Positions 1-8,765 of a stretch of 64,000 bases of DNA are shown here, one piece after another (positions within the stretch are counted from its first letter, which is position 1; every line of letters begins with the position of its first letter). The notes beneath the pieces are model-generated. The model saw nothing but the letters and a program-made list of their open reading frames with translations. It was not told the DNA's origin and searched no databases. The stretch lies in contig NZ_CP072309.1 in the NCBI RefSeq assembly GCF_017726655.1, forward strand, positions 186,001 to 250,000, written 5' to 3'. The DNA is from Agrobacterium tumefaciens. Its GTDB lineage: Bacteria; Pseudomonadota; Alphaproteobacteria; Rhizobiales; Rhizobiaceae. Made by a program: the position numbers and the translations under genes.

Positions 1-462
1 GCGCTCGCCTTTGTCAGTACCATTGGCCCTTCCATGCCTGTTGTCATTCTGGCAATTGCGCTTGGCGCGTGGGCCGATCCGGCGCGGCTGATGCGGGCAC
101 AGGTCTTGAGTATCCGCGAGCGTGACTATGTGCAATCCGCCCGCGCCATCGGCATGCATCCGTTGGAAATAGCCTTCCGGCAAATCTTGCCGAATGCGCT
201 GCCGCCCGTCATGGCTCTCGCCGCCATCATTGTCGCTGCCGCCATCCTCACAGAAGCAGCCCTTTCTTTCCTTGGGCTTGGGGACCCTAATATCGTCACC
301 TGGGGTTCGATGATTGCGGAAGGACGCAACGTCCTGCGTTCGGCCGCCTTCCTGTCTGTAATTCCCGGTCTCGGGTTACTCGTTACGGTTCTCGGCGTCT
401 ATCTCCTTGGCGAGGGCATCAACAGGGCGATGGCGACAGGGAGGCAGGACCATGACCGGTAA
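1..462 (+). CDS. ABC transporter permease, DppC/OppC type (5' end outside window)
   Basis: Inner-membrane permease of a peptide/nickel-type ABC importer. The reading frame is open from base 1, so the N-terminus lies before the window. The visible 153 residues hold the cytoplasmic coupling loop with the EAA-like segment (ARAIGMHPLEIAFRQILPNA), then hydrophobic segments and the family hallmark SFLGLGDPNIVTWGSMI near the C-terminus. The next gene, an ATPase, starts inside this one (ATG at 452), which fits translational coupling in one operon. The substrate cannot be told from the permease. Family call is secure. Confidence 0.9.
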   Translation, partial: ALAFVSTIGPSMPVVILAIALGAWADPARLMRAQVLSIRERDYVQSARAIGMHPLEIAFRQILPNALPPVMALAAIIVAAAILTEAALSFLGLGDPNIVTWGSMIAEGRNVLRSAAFLSVIPGLGLLVTVLGVYLLGEGINRAMATGRQDHDR

Positions 463-1255
463 CGCTCTGTGCCGCATCGACGATCTCAGCGTTCACTACA
501 GGCCGGGTCAGGCTCCCGCTTTGCTGAATGTTTCACTGACCATCCGCCAAGGGCAACGGCTGGCGATCATCGGAGAAAGCGGCTCGGGGAAATCCACGCT
601 TGGCAAAGCCGTTGCCGGGCTTCTTCCCGGTAACGCACGGGTTACCGGCGACATTTCCTGGAGCCGCGACAGCGGCCTGTTTCAGGGCCGGCCAAAGCCG
701 GGGCGCGATATCGGCACGATCTTTCAGGATACCGGCGCGACGCTTAATCCGGTTCTCACAATAGCGGAACAGGTGGCGGAAGGTGCCGTCCGGCATCTGG
801 GCCTGTCCTGGCGGCAAGGCCAGGATCTCGCTCGCGACCTCTTGGAACGGGTTCGGCTGCCACATCCATCCCATCTTCTCAAAGCGTTCCCGCACCAGCT
901 TTCCGGCGGCCAAAGGCAGCGTGTTGCGATTGCCGCCGCTATTGCCGCAAGCCCTTCCATTCTGATTGCCGACGAGGCAACGAGCGCACTGGATACGGTC
1001 AGTCAGGCCGCCATTGCCACGCTTCTTGACGATCTGGTGCGGCGGGAAAACAAAACGCTTGTGTTCATCACCCATGACATTGGCCTCGCGTCCAGTCTTG
1101 CCGACGAAATCGCAGTTTTACATTCCGGCCGGCTGGTTGAACACGGTCCGACGCGGCGGGTCCTGTCTGCACCCAGCCATGACTACACACGGGCGCTGCT
1201 TGCGGATTATCTGGACCTGTCCACTCCGCCGCTCATCAGCGAGGCTGCGTCATGA
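452..1255 (+). CDS. ABC transporter ATP-binding protein, DppD/OppD type
   Basis: Cytoplasmic ATPase energising the upstream permease. 267 residues. Walker A GESGSGKST at residues 41-49, signature LSGGQRQRVAIA and Walker B ILIADEATSALD are all intact, followed by the switch region FITHD. The start at 452 is preferred to an in-frame ATG at 407 because it gives a normal N-terminus (NALCRIDDLSVHY) and an 11-base overlap with the permease stop. The downstream ATPase begins at 1252, overlapping by 4 bases. Shorter than many DppD proteins because the C-terminal oligopeptide-type extension is minimal. Confidence 0.93.
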   Translation: MTGNALCRIDDLSVHYRPGQAPALLNVSLTIRQGQRLAIIGESGSGKSTLGKAVAGLLPGNARVTGDISWSRDSGLFQGRPKPGRDIGTIFQDTGATLNPVLTIAEQVAEGAVRHLGLSWRQGQDLARDLLERVRLPHPSHLLKAFPHQLSGGQRQRVAIAAAIAASPSILIADEATSALDTVSQAAIATLLDDLVRRENKTLVFITHDIGLASSLADEIAVLHSGRLVEHGPTRRVLSAPSHDYTRALLADYLDLSTPPLISEAAS

Positions 1256-2030
1256 ACGAGGCCCTTCTCAGCGTCGAAGGACTGTCGAAAACCTATCGCA
1301 CCCCCGCCAGAACGGTGGCGGCACTTTCCGATATTTCTTTTTCGCTCCAGCCCGGGGAAACTCTGGGACTGGCCGGCCCCTCCGGCTGCGGGAAGTCGAC
1401 ACTGGCTCGCATTTTGATGCGGCTCATCCCCCCGATTCTGGGACAATCCGTTTCCAGAATCGCGACTGGCTCACGCTTGACGGGAGCGGGCTGCGTTCCG
1501 CCCGCCGGCACGTGCAGATGGTCTTTCAGGATACGCACGGCGCCTTCAATCCGCGCGCGCGTGTCGAGGATGCCATCGGTGAGCCGCTGCGCATTCATCG
1601 CCTCGTCAGACGGCGCGATCGCGCGGCGGAAATACGCCGTCTTCTGGACCGCGTTGGCCTGGCGGACATCGATGCCAGCCGCTCGATATTGGAGCTTTCC
1701 GGTGGGCAGAGGCAACGTGTTGCCATAGCGAGGGCCATTGCAGTCCGGCCGGCGGTGCTCATTCTTGACGAGGCCGTCTCTGCCCTCGACGTGTCAGTGC
1801 GCAGGCAAATCCTCGAGCTGCTGGTGGAAATCCAAAGGGATACCGCCGTGTCCTGCATTTTCGTCTCGCACGATCTCGCTGTGATACGCGCCGTCTGCCA
1901 CCGCGTTGCCATCATGGAAGCCGGGCGGATCGTTGAAATTGGCACGACGCGCGACATCATCTCGGCACCGCAATCGTCGACAGCCAGAACATTGATTGAC
2001 GCCGCACCGCGGCTGATCAGAACCAGGTAA
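1252..2030 (+). pseudogene. ABC ATPase, DppF/OppF type, split by a one-base frameshift
   Basis: Second ATPase of the peptide-type ABC system. The N-terminal part (MNEALLSVEGLSKTYRTP, Walker A GPSGCGKST, then ILMRLIPP) is read from 1252. The rest (DSGTIRFQNRDW, signature LSGGQRQRVAIARA, Walker B VLILDEAVSALD, VSHD switch) is in another frame up to the stop at 2028-2030. The frames join at a run of six C at 1428-1433; one extra C would restore a continuous ATPase of about 259 residues (IPPDSGTIRF). Both halves look well conserved, so this is either a recent mutation, a homopolymer sequencing error or, less likely, slippage during translation. Confidence 0.85.
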
Positions 2031-2039
2031 GGAAGAGAC

Positions 2040-3158
2040 ATGCCCGCTCCGGATTACGCCTTGCTGCTTGACCCACCTGCTTTTCCCGCGGAGCGTTACG
2101 CGATCCTTGCCGACCGGCTCGCAGCCTTGATGGGCACGAAGAACGATGTCCTCCTTATACAGGCGGAAGCCGTGCTGGCGCTTGAGGCGGCGGCCACAAG
2201 CCTTGCCCGGCCCGGGCTGAGGGCGCTCAACATCGTCACGAGCCCCTACGGCGCCTGGTTCGGCGGCTGGCTCGCCAGGGGCGGCGCCAGCGTGCGAAAT
2301 CTGACAGCCACTCCGGCAAAACCAGTAACGCTGGAGGAGGTTGAACAGGCGCTGTACGAGGCACCCGACTTTGATCTTCTCGCCGTCGTCCATGCGGAAT
2401 CGGCAAGCGGCATTCTCAACCCTCTGCCAGCCATTACGGCACTCGCGCACGAACGCGGCATCGTCACTCTTGTCGATGCGGTCGCCTCCATTGGCGGGCA
2501 CCCGCTGGACGTCGATCGGCTCGGTATCGACATTGCCGTCATTGGACCGCAGAAAGCACTGGCCGGGCCGGCCGGCGTGTCGGCTATTTCCGTCAGCGAC
2601 AAGGCCTGGGGCCTTCTATCGCATGGGCAAGCGCCTGAAAATTCCATGCTTTCGCTTCTGGACCAGAAAAGGCTCTGGCTGGATGCCGGCCGCGGCGCGC
2701 TGCCCGGGACGCCGGCTCCACTGGAGTTTTATGCGCTGGAGGCAGCCCTTGATCGAATAGAGGCGGAAGGTTTGGCATCGGTGCTTCAACGCCACGAGAT
2801 GGCGGCCGCAGCCACGCGCAACGGCATAAAGGCGCTCGGCATCAAAAACTGGGCCGACGAGGCGAAGGCGTCAGCGCTCGTTTCCACGGCAATTCTGCCT
2901 GATGGCGTCAACCTCAAGGCGCTGCTTGAAGCTGCATCCCGGAAAGATGGTGCTGACATCACCGCCGGTGTCGGCCCCGGCGCCGAGAGGTTGATAAGGC
3001 TCAACCACACCGGCCGGCGGGCGAACCGGCAGGCGGTCGAGGCAAACATCGAAGCATTCGCCAGCTCTTTAAAAGACCTAGGGTACGCCGCAGAAGCTTC
3101 CTCTACTCTCGAAGCAGTTGACACTGTCTACCTTGATGCTGGTTCGACCGGTGCCTGA
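2040..3158 (+). CDS. class V (fold type I) aminotransferase, alanine/serine-glyoxylate type
   Basis: PLP enzyme of 372 residues related to alanine-glyoxylate and serine-glyoxylate aminotransferases. Visible landmarks are the cofactor aspartate region TLVDAVASIGG and the probable Schiff-base lysine in IGPQKALAGPAG. It starts 9 bases after the preceding ATPase stop with a purine-rich ribosome site (GGAAGAG), so it belongs to the peptide-type ABC operon and probably acts on the imported amino compound or its breakdown product. The last 30 residues are not typical of the family core. The exact amino donor cannot be read from sequence. Confidence 0.8.
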   Translation: MPAPDYALLLDPPAFPAERYAILADRLAALMGTKNDVLLIQAEAVLALEAAATSLARPGLRALNIVTSPYGAWFGGWLARGGASVRNLTATPAKPVTLEEVEQALYEAPDFDLLAVVHAESASGILNPLPAITALAHERGIVTLVDAVASIGGHPLDVDRLGIDIAVIGPQKALAGPAGVSAISVSDKAWGLLSHGQAPENSMLSLLDQKRLWLDAGRGALPGTPAPLEFYALEAALDRIEAEGLASVLQRHEMAAAATRNGIKALGIKNWADEAKASALVSTAILPDGVNLKALLEAASRKDGADITAGVGPGAERLIRLNHTGRRANRQAVEANIEAFASSLKDLGYAAEASSTLEAVDTVYLDAGSTGA

Positions 3159-3283
3159 TGCTGCCAGGAAAAGATCGTTGCGGAAATTGTACGTCTTTTG
3201 AAACGTTGCTCACGACATTGTTGTTAAAAATAGTAGACAAATTCCTCCGTCAATCTTGACGAAATCATGGCAAAGCGCGAAAC

Positions 3284-3298
3284 TTAACGCAGCGTTAA
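3284..3298. promoter_or_regulatory. CtrA-type box TTAA-N7-TTAA upstream of a small gene
   Basis: TTAA, seven bases (CGCAGCG), TTAA: an exact match to the binding pattern of the alphaproteobacterial cell-cycle regulator CtrA. The surrounding GTTAAC adds symmetry. It lies 17 bases before the likely start of the small gene at 3316. The pattern is short, so a chance match is possible. Confidence 0.4.
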
Positions 3299-3315
3299 CT
3301 TGCGTGAAGAAGGGA

Positions 3316-3510
3316 ATGGCCATGGTAGCAGGGTTCAACATGCTCTCCTTTGACCTCTTTGGCATCGGCCGAAGAATGCCCCTCGTCAATGAGCGGGTGG
3401 AGACCGAATTTCAGGAAAAGACGCCGCGCCGGCCTGATGACGAGTCGCAGAACGACGACCGAGATCAAGAATATGAACTGTTTTTCTGGTCGCTTTATCC
3501 GGTGATCTAA
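3316..3510 (+). CDS. small hypothetical protein (64 residues)
   Basis: Open frame with the start MAMVAGFNMLSFDLFG preceded by GAAGAAGGGA, a good ribosome site. The frame also extends upstream to an ATG at 3256, but the CtrA-type box would then lie inside the gene. The protein has a short hydrophobic start, an acidic, charged middle (EKTPRRPDDESQNDDRDQEYE) and an aromatic end (LFFWSLYPVI). I recognise no family. An internal ATG at 3340 (MLSFDLF) is another possible start. It stands alone between two operons. Confidence 0.4.
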   Translation: MAMVAGFNMLSFDLFGIGRRMPLVNERVETEFQEKTPRRPDDESQNDDRDQEYELFFWSLYPVI

Positions 3511-3601
3511 AGCTTTCAAGGCGATATACTAAGGCGTTTACCCGGTGCAGAACGCCTGTTTTGATCCCACGAGACGGCGCATTATTCGTATTTTCAAAGT
3601 C

Positions 3602-3634
3602 AAAAAAGCGGCCCCGAGGAAACCTCGAGGCCGC
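3602..3634 (-). terminator. intrinsic terminator of the sugar-acid dehydratase gene
   Basis: GC-rich hairpin GCGGCCTCGAGG-TTT-CCTCGGGGCCGC (minus strand) with one mismatch, followed by six T on the minus strand. It lies 18 bases after the dehydratase stop. The other side is TAATTTATTTT, so it may also stop plus-strand transcripts. Confidence 0.85.
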
Positions 3635-3652
3635 TAATTTATTTTGGGCTGG

Positions 3653-5464
3653 TCAGTGGTTATCGCGCGGCAGACCCTTGGTCTGGGCGATACGCTGATA
3701 TTTCACCGCCGGTTCGAGAACCGCGCCGGTTTCCATCTGGCTGACGATGCCGCGCTGAATTTCCTGCCATGGTGTCTGGTGGTCTGGGAACTTGTAGCCG
3801 CCCTCCGCATGCAGCGCCTCGTAGCGCTTTGCGAGTTCCTCGCCGGAAATCAGGATGTCCGCCTTGCCGCGGCCCACATCGATGCGGACGCGGTCGCCCG
3901 TCTGAAGAACGGCAAGGCCGCCGCCTGCAGCTGCTTCCGGGGAAGCGTTGAGGATAGACGGGCTGCCTGACGTGCCGGACTGGCGGCCATCACCGATGCA
4001 GGGCAGCGAACTGACACCTTGCTTCAGAAGATAATCCGGTGCGCGCATGTTCACGACTTCCGCGGCACCCGGATAACCGATGGGGCCTGCGCCGCGCATG
4101 AAGAGAACGGTGTTGGCGTCAATGCCGAGCGACGGATCGTCGATGCGGTGATGGTAATCTTCCGGACCATCGAACACCACGGCGCGGCCTTCGAAGGCCT
4201 CCGGATCGTCAGGATTGGAGAGATAACGGTTGCGGAACTCTTCCGAGATGACGCTTGTCTTCATGATGGCGGAGGAGAAGAGATTGCCGCGCAGCACGCG
4301 GAAGCCAGCGCGCTCCTTGAGCGGCTGCTCATAGGGGCGGATGACCTTTTCGTCTTCGATAATCGCGCCACGGCAGTTTTCGCCGATGGTCTTGCCGTTG
4401 ACCGTCATGGCATCTTCCATGATCAGTCCCTGGTTCATCAGCTGGTTGACGACAGCGGGAACGCCGCCGGCGTGGTAGTAATCCTCGCCGAGATATTCAC
4501 CAGCGGGCTGCAGGTTGACGAGCAGCGGCACGTCTTCACCATAGGTCTGCCAGTCGTCCACTGTCAGTTCGACGCCGACGTGGCGCGCGAGGCCGTTCAG
4601 ATGGATCGGTGCGTTGGTGGAGCCACCAATCGCCGAGTTGACGCGGATGGCGTTGATAAACGCATCCTTGGTCATGATGTCTGATGGCTTCAGGTCTTCC
4701 TTGACCATTTCAACGATGCGCAGGCCGGTAAGGTAGGAGACTTCCTGACGGTCACGGTAAGGCGCGGGGATGGCGGCGGAGCCTGGAAGCTGCATGCCGA
4801 GCGCTTCGGCGAGCGAGTTCATGGTCGTTGCCGTACCCATGGTGTTGCAATAGCCGGTCGACGGAGCCGAAGAAGCGACGAGCTTGACGAAGCCCTGGTA
4901 ATCGATCTCGCCCTTGGCCAGCAATTCGCGTGCCTTCCAGACGATGGTGCCGGAACCGGTGCGCTCGCCGCGGAACCAGCCGTTCAGCATGGGGCCGACG
5001 GAAAGAGCAATGGCCGGGATGTTGACGGTGGCCGCCGCCATAAGACAGGCAGGCGTGGTCTTGTCGCAGCCAATGGTCAGCACGACGCCATCGAGCGGAT
5101 AGCCATAAAGCACTTCCACGAGGCCGAGGTAAGCCAGGTTGCGGTCGAGGCCGGCGGTCGGACGCTTGCCGGTTTCCTGAATCGGATGCACCGGAAACTC
5201 AATCGCGATGCCGCCGGCTTCACGGATACCTTCACGCAGGCGATTTGCGAGTTCGAGGTGGTGGCGGTTGCAAGGGGAAAGGTCAGAGCCCGTCTGTGCG
5301 ATACCGATGATCGGGCGATCAGACTGAAGCTCGGCTTGGCTGAGACCAAAATTCATGTAGCGCTCGAGATAAAGCGCCGTCATGTCCGCGTTGGCGGGAT
5401 TGTCGAACCAGGCGCGCGAACGCAGCTTGCCCTGAGTTGCAGGAAGATTATCAGATGTCGTCAT
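3653..5464 (-). CDS. IlvD/Edd-family sugar-acid dehydratase, D-xylonate dehydratase-like
   Basis: 603 residues, iron-sulfur dehydratase that removes water from an aldonic acid to give a 2-keto-3-deoxy acid. The probable cluster cysteines sit in [18 protein letters not shown] and [15 protein letters not shown]. The N-terminal [21 protein letters not shown] and the C-terminal TPWQEI and VKYQ segments resemble the Caulobacter D-xylonate dehydratase rather than branched-chain dihydroxy-acid dehydratase. It is divergent from the ytfQRT-yjfF transporter across a 523-base gap, which suggests a shared regulon for a sugar or its aldonate. Whether the true substrate is xylonate, arabinonate or galactonate is open. 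Confidence 0.88.
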   Translation of the reverse strand: MTTSDNLPATQGKLRSRAWFDNPANADMTALYLERYMNFGLSQAELQSDRPIIGIAQTGSDLSPCNRHHLELANRLREGIREAGGIAIEFPVHPIQETGKRPTAGLDRNLAYLGLVEVLYGYPLDGVVLTIGCDKTTPACLMAAATVNIPAIALSVGPMLNGWFRGERTGSGTIVWKARELLAKGEIDYQGFVKLVASSAPSTGYCNTMGTATTMNSLAEALGMQLPGSAAIPAPYRDRQEVSYLTGLRIVEMVKEDLKPSDIMTKDAFINAIRVNSAIGGSTNAPIHLNGLARHVGVELTVDDWQTYGEDVPLLVNLQPAGEYLGEDYYHAGGVPAVVNQLMNQGLIMEDAMTVNGKTIGENCRGAIIEDEKVIRPYEQPLKERAGFRVLRGNLFSSAIMKTSVISEEFRNRYLSNPDDPEAFEGRAVVFDGPEDYHHRIDDPSLGIDANTVLFMRGAGPIGYPGAAEVVNMRAPDYLLKQGVSSLPCIGDGRQSGTSGSPSILNASPEAAAGGGLAVLQTGDRVRIDVGRGKADILISGEELAKRYEALHAEGGYKFPDHQTPWQEIQRGIVSQMETGAVLEPAVKYQRIAQTKGLPRDNH

Positions 5465-5987
5465 GATGCGGGTCTCCAGCCGGAAGTGGCCAACGGTAAA
5501 ATATTACGAAATGCGACAAGCTTATGTTGCGCGCAAGGAAAATGGAATCAGCGTTTCGGAGATCACGCATAACCGACAGTGCTGCGCCAGACGAGTGGCA
5601 TCGAGCGGCACTTCGGCTTTAACCGAATATTTTTCGGCAGTTACGGCCATCGCGGGATTACGCAACGGAATCTCCCTCCCTCTTTTGCCGTTTAACTTCG
5701 ACCCTAGGGGGCGAAATTCCGGCAAAAAATCATCTTCTTATTTGTATGACTATTAGATAGAACCACGCCCTGTCAAGCACTCGAATACCAGACCCAGCGG
5801 TAAGCGAGATCTTCCAAACCACAAATTGTGAATTATTTATCATATTGATTTAACACAATATATTCTCTCTTTCAGGGCGTGAAAGCCCATTCGAAACCTG
5901 AAATATACGAAAATGCCTCTTTTCAAGAGTATTACTATATGCTCATAGTGTCTGCGTCACGCTGACATCATCTCTGGGAGGAATAAG
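5465..5987. other. divergent promoter region, dehydratase / ytfQ
   Basis: 523 bases between divergent genes, without a convincing coding frame. The right half (about 5690-5960) is AT-rich and should hold the ytfQ promoter; ytfQ has a strong ribosome site (GGGAGGAATA) just before its ATG. One match to the FadR-family operator pattern is listed separately. I see no RNA gene or strong terminator here. Confidence 0.6.
5742..5752. promoter_or_regulatory. candidate GntR/FCD operator TTGTATGACTA
   Basis: Exact match to TNGTNNNACNA, the half-palindromic signature of FadR-subfamily GntR operators. The only regulator of that class in this operon is encoded at 10803-11537, so it is the natural candidate to bind here. 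Position between the divergent genes fits control of both. Short motif; supported by context only. Confidence 0.45.
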
Positions 5988-6947
5988 ATGAGAAAAGCTC
6001 TCGCGACAGCTACTGTCGCCGTTTCGCTGTGCCTTGCATCAAGTGTTTCCGCAAAATCGCTGACCGTCGGCTTCTCGCAGATCGGTTCGGAATCGGGCTG
6101 GCGCGCCGCTGAAACCACCGTCACAAAACAGCAGGCCGAAAAGCGCGGCGTAACGCTGAAATTTGCCGACGCACAGCAGAAGCAGGAAAACCAGATCAAG
6201 GCCGTGCGCGGCTTTATCGCGCAGGGCGTCGACGCAATCCTGATTGCACCTGTGGTCGCCACGGGCTGGGATGCTGTCCTGAAGGAAGCCAAGGAAGAAA
6301 AAATCCCTGTCATCCTGCTCGACCGCCAGATCGAGGCTCCCGACGACCTTTACCTGACAGCCGTCACGTCCGATCAGGTTCATGAAGGCAAGGTTGCCGG
6401 CGACTGGTTGGTCAAGGATGTCGGCTCCAAGGATTGCAAGGTGGTGGAATTGCAGGGCACGACCGGCTCGTCGCCTGCCATAAACCGCAAGAAGGGCTTC
6501 GAAGAAGCCATTGCCTCGCACAAAAACATCAAGATCGCGCGCTCGCAGACGGGTGACTTCACCCGGACCAAGGGCAAGGAAGTGATGGAAAGCTTCATCA
6601 AGGCCGAGGGCGGCGGCAAGGATATCTGTGCCGTTTACGCCCATAATGATGACATGGCCGTTGGCGCAATCCAGGCCATCAAGGAAGCCGGTCTGAAGCC
6701 CGGAACCGACATCAAGGTCGTCTCCATCGACGCCGTGCCTGATATCTTCAAGGCCATGGCAGCCGGTGAAGCCAACGCCACCGTCGAACTGACGCCCGAT
6801 ATGGCAGGCCCAGCCTTCGACGCGCTCGAAGCCTACTTGAAGGACAAGAAAGAGCCGCCGAAGTGGATACAGACCGAATCCAAACTTTACACGGCATCTG
6901 ATGACCCGATGAAGGTCTACGAGGCGAAGAAGGGTCTGGGTTACTAA
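5988..6947 (+). CDS. ytfQ: galactofuranose-type sugar ABC substrate-binding protein
   Basis: Periplasmic binding protein of 319 residues, family of ribose/galactose binders. A cleavable signal peptide is visible (MRKALATATVAVSLCLASSVSA). The mature start LTVGFSQIGSESGWRAAET and the segments KQENQIKAVRGFIAQGVDAI and VVELQGTTGSSPAINRKKGF closely follow E. coli YtfQ, which binds galactofuranose. First gene of ytfQ-ytfR-ytfT-yjfF. Start chosen at the ATG preceded by GGGAGGAATA. Strong family call; the exact sugar is inferred from YtfQ. Confidence 0.93.
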   Translation: MRKALATATVAVSLCLASSVSAKSLTVGFSQIGSESGWRAAETTVTKQQAEKRGVTLKFADAQQKQENQIKAVRGFIAQGVDAILIAPVVATGWDAVLKEAKEEKIPVILLDRQIEAPDDLYLTAVTSDQVHEGKVAGDWLVKDVGSKDCKVVELQGTTGSSPAINRKKGFEEAIASHKNIKIARSQTGDFTRTKGKEVMESFIKAEGGGKDICAVYAHNDDMAVGAIQAIKEAGLKPGTDIKVVSIDAVPDIFKAMAAGEANATVELTPDMAGPAFDALEAYLKDKKEPPKWIQTESKLYTASDDPMKVYEAKKGLGY

Positions 6948-6962
6948 GCCATTCTTCGGAGG

Positions 6963-6991
6963 AACGGCACATGACTGTGCCGTTTCTTTCT
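6963..6991 (+). terminator. hairpin with T-rich tail after ytfQ
   Basis: Perfect 9-bp stem AACGGCACA / TGTGCCGTT with a four-base loop, followed by TCTTTCT. It begins 16 bases after the ytfQ stop and probably terminates part of the transcripts or protects the 3' end, giving more binding protein than membrane parts. Confidence 0.65.
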
Positions 6992-7063
6992 GCTGAAGAG
7001 AAGGAAACTTCTCCGATTTTTGTCTGCTGAATGATCACGTATGGAGCGAGCGGACCCCACTTG

Positions 7064-7185
7064 TTCTTCTCCCCGCCGGGGAGAAGTCCGCGGCAGCGGG
7101 ATGAGGGGGCGACGGTAGCGATAGGCCGAGAGCTAGCCCTTTCATCCGGCCCTTCGGCCCACCTTCTCCCCGGCGCGGAGAAGAA
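7064..7185 (+). repeat. RIME-like intergenic mosaic repeat, copy 1
   Basis: A 122-base element bounded by the inverted ends TTCTTCTCCCC and GGAGAAGAA, with internal complementary segments. The copy at 55228-55349 has the same length in the opposite orientation and matches along its whole span with scattered differences. Such elements are widespread between genes in Rhizobium and Agrobacterium. It lies between ytfQ and ytfR without breaking either gene. Confidence 0.85.
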
Positions 7186-7241
7186 ATACGCCGCTCGATA
7201 CACGATTATTCCAAGACCCATTGTAATGCGGAACCTGCTCA

Positions 7242-8765
7242 ATGTCCGAAACGGCACCACTTCTGGAAGCACGCGCCATCGGCAAATCCTTTCTAGGGAT
7301 CACGGCGCTTGATGGCGTTGATTTTACGCTTGGACGCGGCGAAATCCATGCCCTCCTCGGCGAAAACGGCGCAGGCAAATCGACGCTGATCAAAATTCTG
7401 ACGGGCGTCTACAGCCGCGGCAGCGGATCCGTCTTTCTGGAAGGCAGCGAAATCTCGCCCGCGAATGTGGGTGAAGCGCAGGCGCTTGGCATCGGCACCG
7501 TCTACCAGGAGGTCAACCTTCTCGAAAACCTTACCGTTGCGGAGAACCTCTACCTTGGCCGCCAGCCGCGGCGCTTCGGGCTGATCGACCGCAGCACGAT
7601 GCAAAAGAATTCAAAGGCGCTGCTTGCCCAGTATGGGCTCTCCATCGACGTCAACGCCCTGCTTTCCAGCTATTCCGTCGCTATCCGCCAAATCATAGCC
7701 ATTGCGCGTGCCGTCGATCTTTCCGGCAAGGTGCTGGTTCTCGACGAGCCAACGGCCAGCCTGGACGCCCATGAAGTTGAGATGCTTTTCGGGGTTCTGA
7801 AGAAGCTGCGCGCCCGGGGCATCGGCATCGTCATCATCACTCACTTTCTCAATCAGGTCTACGATATTGCCGATCGCGTGACGGTGCTGCGCAATGGTCG
7901 TCTCGTTGGCACCCGCGACATCGGCAATCTGCCGAGGCCGGAACTCATTTCCATGATGCTCGGCCGAGAGCTTCAGCACATCACCCACGAACATCAGGCA
8001 ACCGACGACACGGTCGTTGAAGGCGAGCCACCGATCCGCTTCGAAGGTTATGGAAAACGCGGCAGTATCGCCCCCTTCGATCTCGGCATCCGCCCCGGCG
8101 AGATCGTGGGCATCGCCGGTCTCCTTGGTTCTGGCCGAACAGAAACTGCCTTCCTGCTGTTTGGCATAGACCGTCCCGACACCGGCGTTGCGACGATCGA
8201 CGGCAAGCAGGCGGCCATCTCGTCGCCGGAGGCGGCAATCTCTGCGGGCTTCGGCTTCTGTCCCGAAGAGCGCAAGACGGATGGGATTATCGGCGACTTC
8301 TCCGTTACCGATAATATCGCGCTGGCGCTTCAGGCGAGACAAGGCTGGGCGCGCCCTCTTTCGCGACGGCAGAAGGCGGAGCTTGCCCAAAACTTCATTA
8401 GGTCGCTGGATATCCGTCCTGCGGATCCGGACCGGCCGATCAAGTTCCTTTCAGGCGGCAACCAGCAGAAGGCAATTCTTGCCCGTTGGCTCGCTACGCA
8501 GCCGCGACTTCTGATCCTCGATGAGCCCACACGCGGTATCGATATCGGCGCGCATGCGGAAATTCTTAAAATGATCGAAAAACTCTGCACCGAGGGCATG
8601 TCGCTCGTCGTCATCTCTTCCGAGCTGGAAGAGCTGACGGCCGTTGCGCACCGGGTTATCGTCCTCTCCGACCGCCGCCACGTCAACGAATTGAAGGGCA
8701 GCGAGGTGACCGCGGATAACATCATGCGCGCCATTGCCGATGCAGCGAAAACGGAGGCGGCATGA
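7242..8765 (+). CDS. ytfR: sugar ABC transporter ATPase with two nucleotide-binding domains
   Basis: 507 residues, tandem ATPase of the carbohydrate CUT2 class. First domain: Walker A GENGAGKST at residues 40-48 and Walker B VLVLDEPTASLD; its signature position reads YSVAIRQ, degenerate as usual in this class. Second domain: GLLGSGRTE in place of a full Walker A, signature LSGGNQQK, Walker B LLILDEPTRGID. The gene overlaps ytfT by 4 bases. It powers the YtfT/YjfF channel. Separated from ytfQ by the hairpin and a mosaic repeat. Confidence 0.93.
   Translation: MSETAPLLEARAIGKSFLGITALDGVDFTLGRGEIHALLGENGAGKSTLIKILTGVYSRGSGSVFLEGSEISPANVGEAQALGIGTVYQEVNLLENLTVAENLYLGRQPRRFGLIDRSTMQKNSKALLAQYGLSIDVNALLSSYSVAIRQIIAIARAVDLSGKVLVLDEPTASLDAHEVEMLFGVLKKLRARGIGIVIITHFLNQVYDIADRVTVLRNGRLVGTRDIGNLPRPELISMMLGRELQHITHEHQATDDTVVEGEPPIRFEGYGKRGSIAPFDLGIRPGEIVGIAGLLGSGRTETAFLLFGIDRPDTGVATIDGKQAAISSPEAAISAGFGFCPEERKTDGIIGDFSVTDNIALALQARQGWARPLSRRQKAELAQNFIRSLDIRPADPDRPIKFLSGGNQQKAILARWLATQPRLLILDEPTRGIDIGAHAEILKMIEKLCTEGMSLVVISSELEELTAVAHRVIVLSDRRHVNELKGSEVTADNIMRAIADAAKTEAA

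Noticed and set aside
1428..1434. programmed ribosomal frameshift at the C6 run
   Set aside because: This ATPase family is not known to use frameshifting and no downstream stimulator structure stands out; mutation or sequencing error is simpler.
5522..5725. 67-codon minus-strand frame upstream of the dehydratase
   Set aside because: No ribosome site and unlike any protein I recognise; region is better explained as a divergent promoter.
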